Source of the DNA: Lacticaseibacillus saniviri JCM 17471 = DSM 24301
GTDB lineage: Bacteria; Bacillota; Bacilli; Lactobacillales; Lactobacillaceae
Assembly: GCF_001311785.1 (NCBI RefSeq)
Contig: NZ_BBBX01000013.1
Coordinates: forward strand, 1-64,000
Reading direction: 5' to 3'
DNA: 64,000 nt
Shown: piece after piece, positions 61,049 to 64,000 of the stretch
Numbering within the stretch: the first letter of the stretch is position 1
How the letters are laid out: each line of letters begins with the position of its first letter
Translations under genes and position numbers: made by a program
The notes under the pieces: generated by a model
What the model saw: only the letters and a program-made list of their open reading frames with translations
Database searches by the model: none
What the model was told of the DNA's origin: nothing

Positions 61049-61917
61049 CACATATTCTCATTATCGGTGGTACGGGTAATATCGGCTCACCACTGGTCCA
61101 AAACCTTGCCAACAATCCCGATGTTTCGCTGACAGTTGGTGTGCATCAACTCAGCAAGGCCCAAAGCCATTTTGCCAATTGGCCCAATCTCAATCTCGTT
61201 CACTTTGACTTCTTGGACCCGAAGACTTTTCCTGATGCCTTTTCCGGTGTGGAAAAGATTTTCTTTATTCGTCCGCCGCAACTTGCCAAGCCCAAACAAG
61301 ATATGGCGCCATTCATCGATTATGCTCAACAACAGCACATCAAGCAGATTGTTTTTGTGTCATTGCTGGGTGTTGAAAAGAACCCGATGACGCCACACCA
61401 TCAGATCGAAAACATGATTCAACAGCACGACATCCCCTACACGTTTATTCGACCAAGTTTCTTTATGCAGAACTTGAGCTCAACCCATCAGTACGATATC
61501 CAGGTCAACCACGACCTCTTTATTCCGGCGGGTCACGCCAAAACAAGTTTCATCGACACCCGCGATATCGCTGATGTCGCAGCGGTTTGTTTGACCGACG
61601 CGCAATATGTGAATCAGAAGTTGGATATCACCGGCCCTGCCGCATTGACTTACGACGAGATTGCCACCATCATGACTCAGATTTTGAACACACCGATCAC
61701 TTACAGTCGCCCCAGTCTTTTGAAATTTCGCCACGTTATGCGCAAACGCGGCCTGCCAAAGGATTTCGTTAACGTGATGGTCATGCTCTATCTGATCACG
61801 CAATTGGGCAATGCCAAGACTGTCAATGACACGGTCCAACGCGTGCTCAACCGGGAACCACGTGATATCCAAACCTTCATCAGTGACTATCGCGATGATT
61901 TTCTCAGCCCGCAGTAA
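61045..61917 (+). CDS. NmrA-like NAD(P)-binding oxidoreductase
   Basis: A complete 290-residue atypical SDR with the dinucleotide motif GGTGNIGSPLV at residues 8-18 and the later TFIRPSFFMQN and LDITGPAALTYDEIA segments of NmrA/azoreductase-like proteins. Such proteins often reduce quinones or sense NADP. It is second gene of the marR operon, overlapping by four bases. Confidence 0.9.
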   Translation: MTHILIIGGTGNIGSPLVQNLANNPDVSLTVGVHQLSKAQSHFANWPNLNLVHFDFLDPKTFPDAFSGVEKIFFIRPPQLAKPKQDMAPFIDYAQQQHIKQIVFVSLLGVEKNPMTPHHQIENMIQQHDIPYTFIRPSFFMQNLSSTHQYDIQVNHDLFIPAGHAKTSFIDTRDIADVAAVCLTDAQYVNQKLDITGPAALTYDEIATIMTQILNTPITYSRPSLLKFRHVMRKRGLPKDFVNVMVMLYLITQLGNAKTVNDTVQRVLNREPRDIQTFISDYRDDFLSPQ

Positions 61918-61942
61918 TCGCTGTTAATACTATGCATGAAAA

Positions 61943-61983
61943 TAAGGGATTGTGACAAAACTTTGTTTTGTCACAATCCCTCT
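61943..61983. terminator. Terminator after the NmrA-like gene, also closing repeat copy D
   Basis: Arms GGGATTGTGACAAAAC / GTTTTGTCACAATCCC, with T-rich flanks on both strands. Confidence 0.85.
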
Positions 61984-61993
61984 TTCAATTTCT

Positions 61994-62093
61994 GAACAAT
62001 ATAGATTAATCGTGTTCCAAAAGGTTGAGAATTCCGGTTCACAAAGAAGTGTGCAAACTCGCGTTTAGCAACTGAGCACCTTTTGTCACAACC
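61994..62093 (-). repeat. 3'-side intergenic repeat element, copy D (downstream of rsuA)
   Basis: The fullest copy, starting about 10 bases after the rsuA stop. On the minus strand it reads GTTGTGACAAAAGGTGCTCA, a central GCGAGTT ... CACTTCTTTGT part, CCGGAATTCTCAACCTTTTG and a tail to TTGTTC. The ends CAAAAGGT / ACCTTTTG (reading the strand either way) can form an outer stem. Confidence 0.8.
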
Positions 62094-62103
62094 TCTTACT
62101 AGC

Positions 62104-62802
62104 TTATTTTGCTGTTAGTTGCGCAAGTTCATCATCTGTCACGGCGCGATATTGACCCGGCGCCAGATCTTCTGGCAGTGCCAGGCCACCCATGGCGATG
62201 CGTTCCAGCTGCATCACCTCGTTATCAACGGCCAGTAACATCCGCTTCACTTGGTGGAATTTACCTTCATGAATCGTTAACGCAATCTGCATGGCATCAG
62301 GGGTCAACCGCTCAACCTGAGCGGGCTGACTGGTGAAATCCTTGAAGGAAATTCCGTGTTCGAGCACTTCCTGCGCCGTATCCGTCAATGGTTCCCGCAG
62401 CTGCACCCGATAGGTCTTGGGCACATGCTTCTTAGGATCTAATAAACGATGGGCGAGTTGACCATCCGTCGTCAGAAACAACAGTCCCGTTGTATCTTTG
62501 TCCAATCGCCCAACAGGACTCAAATTTGGGCGTCTATCGGCCGTTGCAATCAGATCGAGGACGGTTGCTTGATGCGCGTCTTCAGTAGCTGTAATCACAT
62601 TTTGTGGCTTATTCAGCAAATAGGTCACATCCAACGCCCCAGCCACAACTTCCCCGTCAACAGCGATTGTCGCCGTCTTGACGTCAAAACCGGGATCAGT
62701 TTGAATCACCCCATCGACTGCCACATGCTTATGCTTAATCAATTCACGCACTTCTTTTCTGGAGCCATATTGAAGATGGCTCAACTGTTTGTCCAATCTC
62801 AT
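62104..62802 (-). CDS. rsuA: 16S rRNA pseudouridine(516) synthase RsuA-like
   Basis: A 232-residue enzyme with an S4 domain (MRLDKQLSHLQYGSRKEVRE) and the catalytic GRLDKDTTGLLFL near residues 100-112. I start at 62802 after GGTGATGTG; the longer frame to 62859 overlaps the upstream flippase gene. It follows the YtgP-like gene by four bases, the same pair as ytgP-ytzG in Bacillus. Confidence 0.92.
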   Translation of the reverse strand: MRLDKQLSHLQYGSRKEVRELIKHKHVAVDGVIQTDPGFDVKTATIAVDGEVVAGALDVTYLLNKPQNVITATEDAHQATVLDLIATADRRPNLSPVGRLDKDTTGLLFLTTDGQLAHRLLDPKKHVPKTYRVQLREPLTDTAQEVLEHGISFKDFTSQPAQVERLTPDAMQIALTIHEGKFHQVKRMLLAVDNEVMQLERIAMGGLALPEDLAPGQYRAVTDDELAQLTAK

Positions 62803-62806
62803 CACA

Positions 62807-64000
62807 TCACCGAATGTGTAACCGGCGACGAATCCCACTGACCCGAGCGCCGACCACATACTCCGCTAATCGCGTCTTGAGGACCAAGTAGCCGTAGATG
62901 GCCACACCGACAACCAACGCCACGATTAGCATCACAACAGACCACTGCCGGCTCGCTGGATTGACCACCTGGTTGAAACCGAAGATGATCACGCGGACGG
63001 CAAAGTACATCAGTAAGGAAAATGCCGTGATTCCCGTCACCCGCCGTACCGTTTGCCGTGCATGGAAATGATACTGTTCGTGCATGGAGTGCAGCATCAG
63101 GTAGGACGACACCGCCATCCCGATCATGGTCGCCATCAGCGGGCCATAAACATTGAAGAAGAAAATCAATGGCCACTGCAACACAATTTTGGTGGCGAAC
63201 CCGATCAACATCTCAATGATGGCCAAGCGATTATTGAATAATCCCTGCAGAATCGCCGCCAAAACGGTGAATAAGCCCAGGAGAATCGCCAAGAAGGATG
63301 AGAAATGCAGCATCGCAATCCCTAAGTCATTGTAGCCATAGAAGATGACATACAGAGGTTGAGAAATGGCAGCCATCCCAAATGCCGATGGAATCATGAT
63401 GATGAAGAACAACTGCAAATTATTAGTGATTTGGTTTGCGAGTTCGCGAACATCGCCACGTGTTTTGGCTGCCGCTAACAGTGGCACCGCCGTAATCGCC
63501 ATGGCCACCGCCAAGCTGACCACAATCATGATCAACTTATTGGCATTCCCCGCGAACAACGCATAGATTTGATCCAATTGATCCTTATTCGTGTTGAACA
63601 ACCGCATCATCATCGGTTCAAAACTGTACTGGTCAATGATGTAATACAGGTTAATCGATGAGTCCATGATAATGAACGGAATCGCCTGTTGCGCAACCTC
63701 TAACAGAATCTGATTGACGGAAATATTGAGGTTGTCTTCCCCTTCTGCCGCCAATCGATGCAGGCGTGGTCGCTGTTTGACGAAGTAGAGAATCAACGTC
63801 CCAAGTCCAAAAATTGCCCCGATAAAGGCCGCAAAGGTTGATTGTGAGACCGCGTGAACCAAGTCATGATTGCCCAGTTGCATGATCGCATAGACCGTCA
63901 CCAACATATAGATGACGCGGGCGACCTGCTCGATGAACTGACTGATTGCACTCGGTGCCATTTCGTTGTAGCCCTGGAAGAAACCACGAATCAGACTCAG
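62807..64000 (-). CDS. YtgP/MurJ-family lipid flippase, 5' end outside window
   Basis: About 398 residues of a MOP-superfamily (MviN/MATE-like) membrane protein with ten or more helices; the frame continues without stop to the last base (IRGFFQGYNEMAPSAISQ is a typical early-middle segment), so the N-terminal part is missing. In Firmicutes this group (YtgP, annotated polysaccharide biosynthesis protein) includes functional MurJ-type lipid II flippases. rsuA follows immediately. Confidence 0.88.
   Translation of the reverse strand: MSLIRGFFQGYNEMAPSAISQFIEQVARVIYMLVTVYAIMQLGNHDLVHAVSQSTFAAFIGAIFGLGTLILYFVKQRPRLHRLAAEGEDNLNISVNQILLEVAQQAIPFIIMDSSINLYYIIDQYSFEPMMMRLFNTNKDQLDQIYALFAGNANKLIMIVVSLAVAMAITAVPLLAAAKTRGDVRELANQITNNLQLFFIIMIPSAFGMAAISQPLYVIFYGYNDLGIAMLHFSSFLAILLGLFTVLAAILQGLFNNRLAIIEMLIGFATKIVLQWPLIFFFNVYGPLMATMIGMAVSSYLMLHSMHEQYHFHARQTVRRVTGITAFSLLMYFAVRVIIFGFNQVVNPASRQWSVVMLIVALVVGVAIYGYLVLKTRLAEYVVGARVSGIRRRLHIR

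Noticed and set aside
60427-61917. tRNA-Leu as an integration site of a mobile element
   Set aside because: No integrase and no direct repeat of the tRNA 3' end is visible downstream; only the marR-nmrA pair follows, then housekeeping genes.

Overview
This 64 kb window is a chromosomal, mostly housekeeping segment of a low-GC-phylum (Firmicutes) lactic acid bacterium, almost certainly a member of the Lactobacillaceae. By eye the base composition is near 50% G+C, which would suit the Lacticaseibacillus/Schleiferilactobacillus type of genome, but I cannot fix the genus. The evidence is the gene order (uvrB-uvrA; hprK-lgt-gpsA-trxB; phoPR-pst; ftsEX-prfB-secA-hpf-comF; recA-cinA-pgsA-rodZ-ymfI/H/F-ftsK; coiA / spxH / CYTH / relQ-nadK-rluA), TTG/GTG starts with strong Shine-Dalgarno sequences, and rho-independent terminators after most units.

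Layout. 1-5100: excision repair (uvrA start, uvrB), an HD phosphohydrolase, phosphoglucomutase. 5100-11250: thioredoxin reductase, glycerol-3-phosphate dehydrogenase, Lgt, HPr kinase, and an envelope-type cluster (YvlD-like, small membrane protein, DUF4097). 11400-19850: phosphate module in one direction: MinJ-like PDZ protein, PhoP, PhoR, PstS, PstC, PstA, two PstB, PhoU. 20100-28800: ftsE-ftsX, prfB, secA, hpf, comFC/comFA and the divergent YigZ protein. 28800-46030: wall teichoic acid initiation (TagO), RNase Y, RecA, CinA, PgsA, RodZ-like, YmfI/YmfH/YmfF, FtsK, DUF1149, topoisomerase III, TrmL, RlmA. 46100-52200: CorA, GMP reductase, zinc-free S14, orphan sorbitol IIA, lactonase, UppP, CutC. 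52200-64000: RluA, NAD kinase, RelQ, CYTH protein, SpxH, CoiA, PnuC, metallophosphoesterase, NAD(P)HX dehydratase, tRNA-Leu(CAG), MarR-NmrA pair, RsuA and a YtgP/MurJ-family flippase cut by the window end.

Data quality. About 30 genes carry one or more single-base indels, nearly all in homopolymers and mostly deletions. They include essential genes (secA, ftsE, pgsA, tagO, prfB), so I read them as sequencing errors rather than gene decay. I give the whole reconstructed gene span and state where the frame breaks. The one true programmed frameshift is the classic prfB site.

Regulation readable from sequence: LexA/DinR boxes at recA and uvrB, a five-half-site PhoP box before pstS, a perfect cre site before pgm, and a palindromic operator before the MarR gene. 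The most novel-looking items are (1) a conserved, structured ~80-100 nt element found four times, each time on the 3' side of a gene in the same orientation and followed by a terminator, and (2) promoter-hairpin-terminator leaders in front of trmL-topB and of uvrB, which look like transcription attenuators. I found no CRISPR array, prophage, transposase, toxin-antitoxin pair or defence island.
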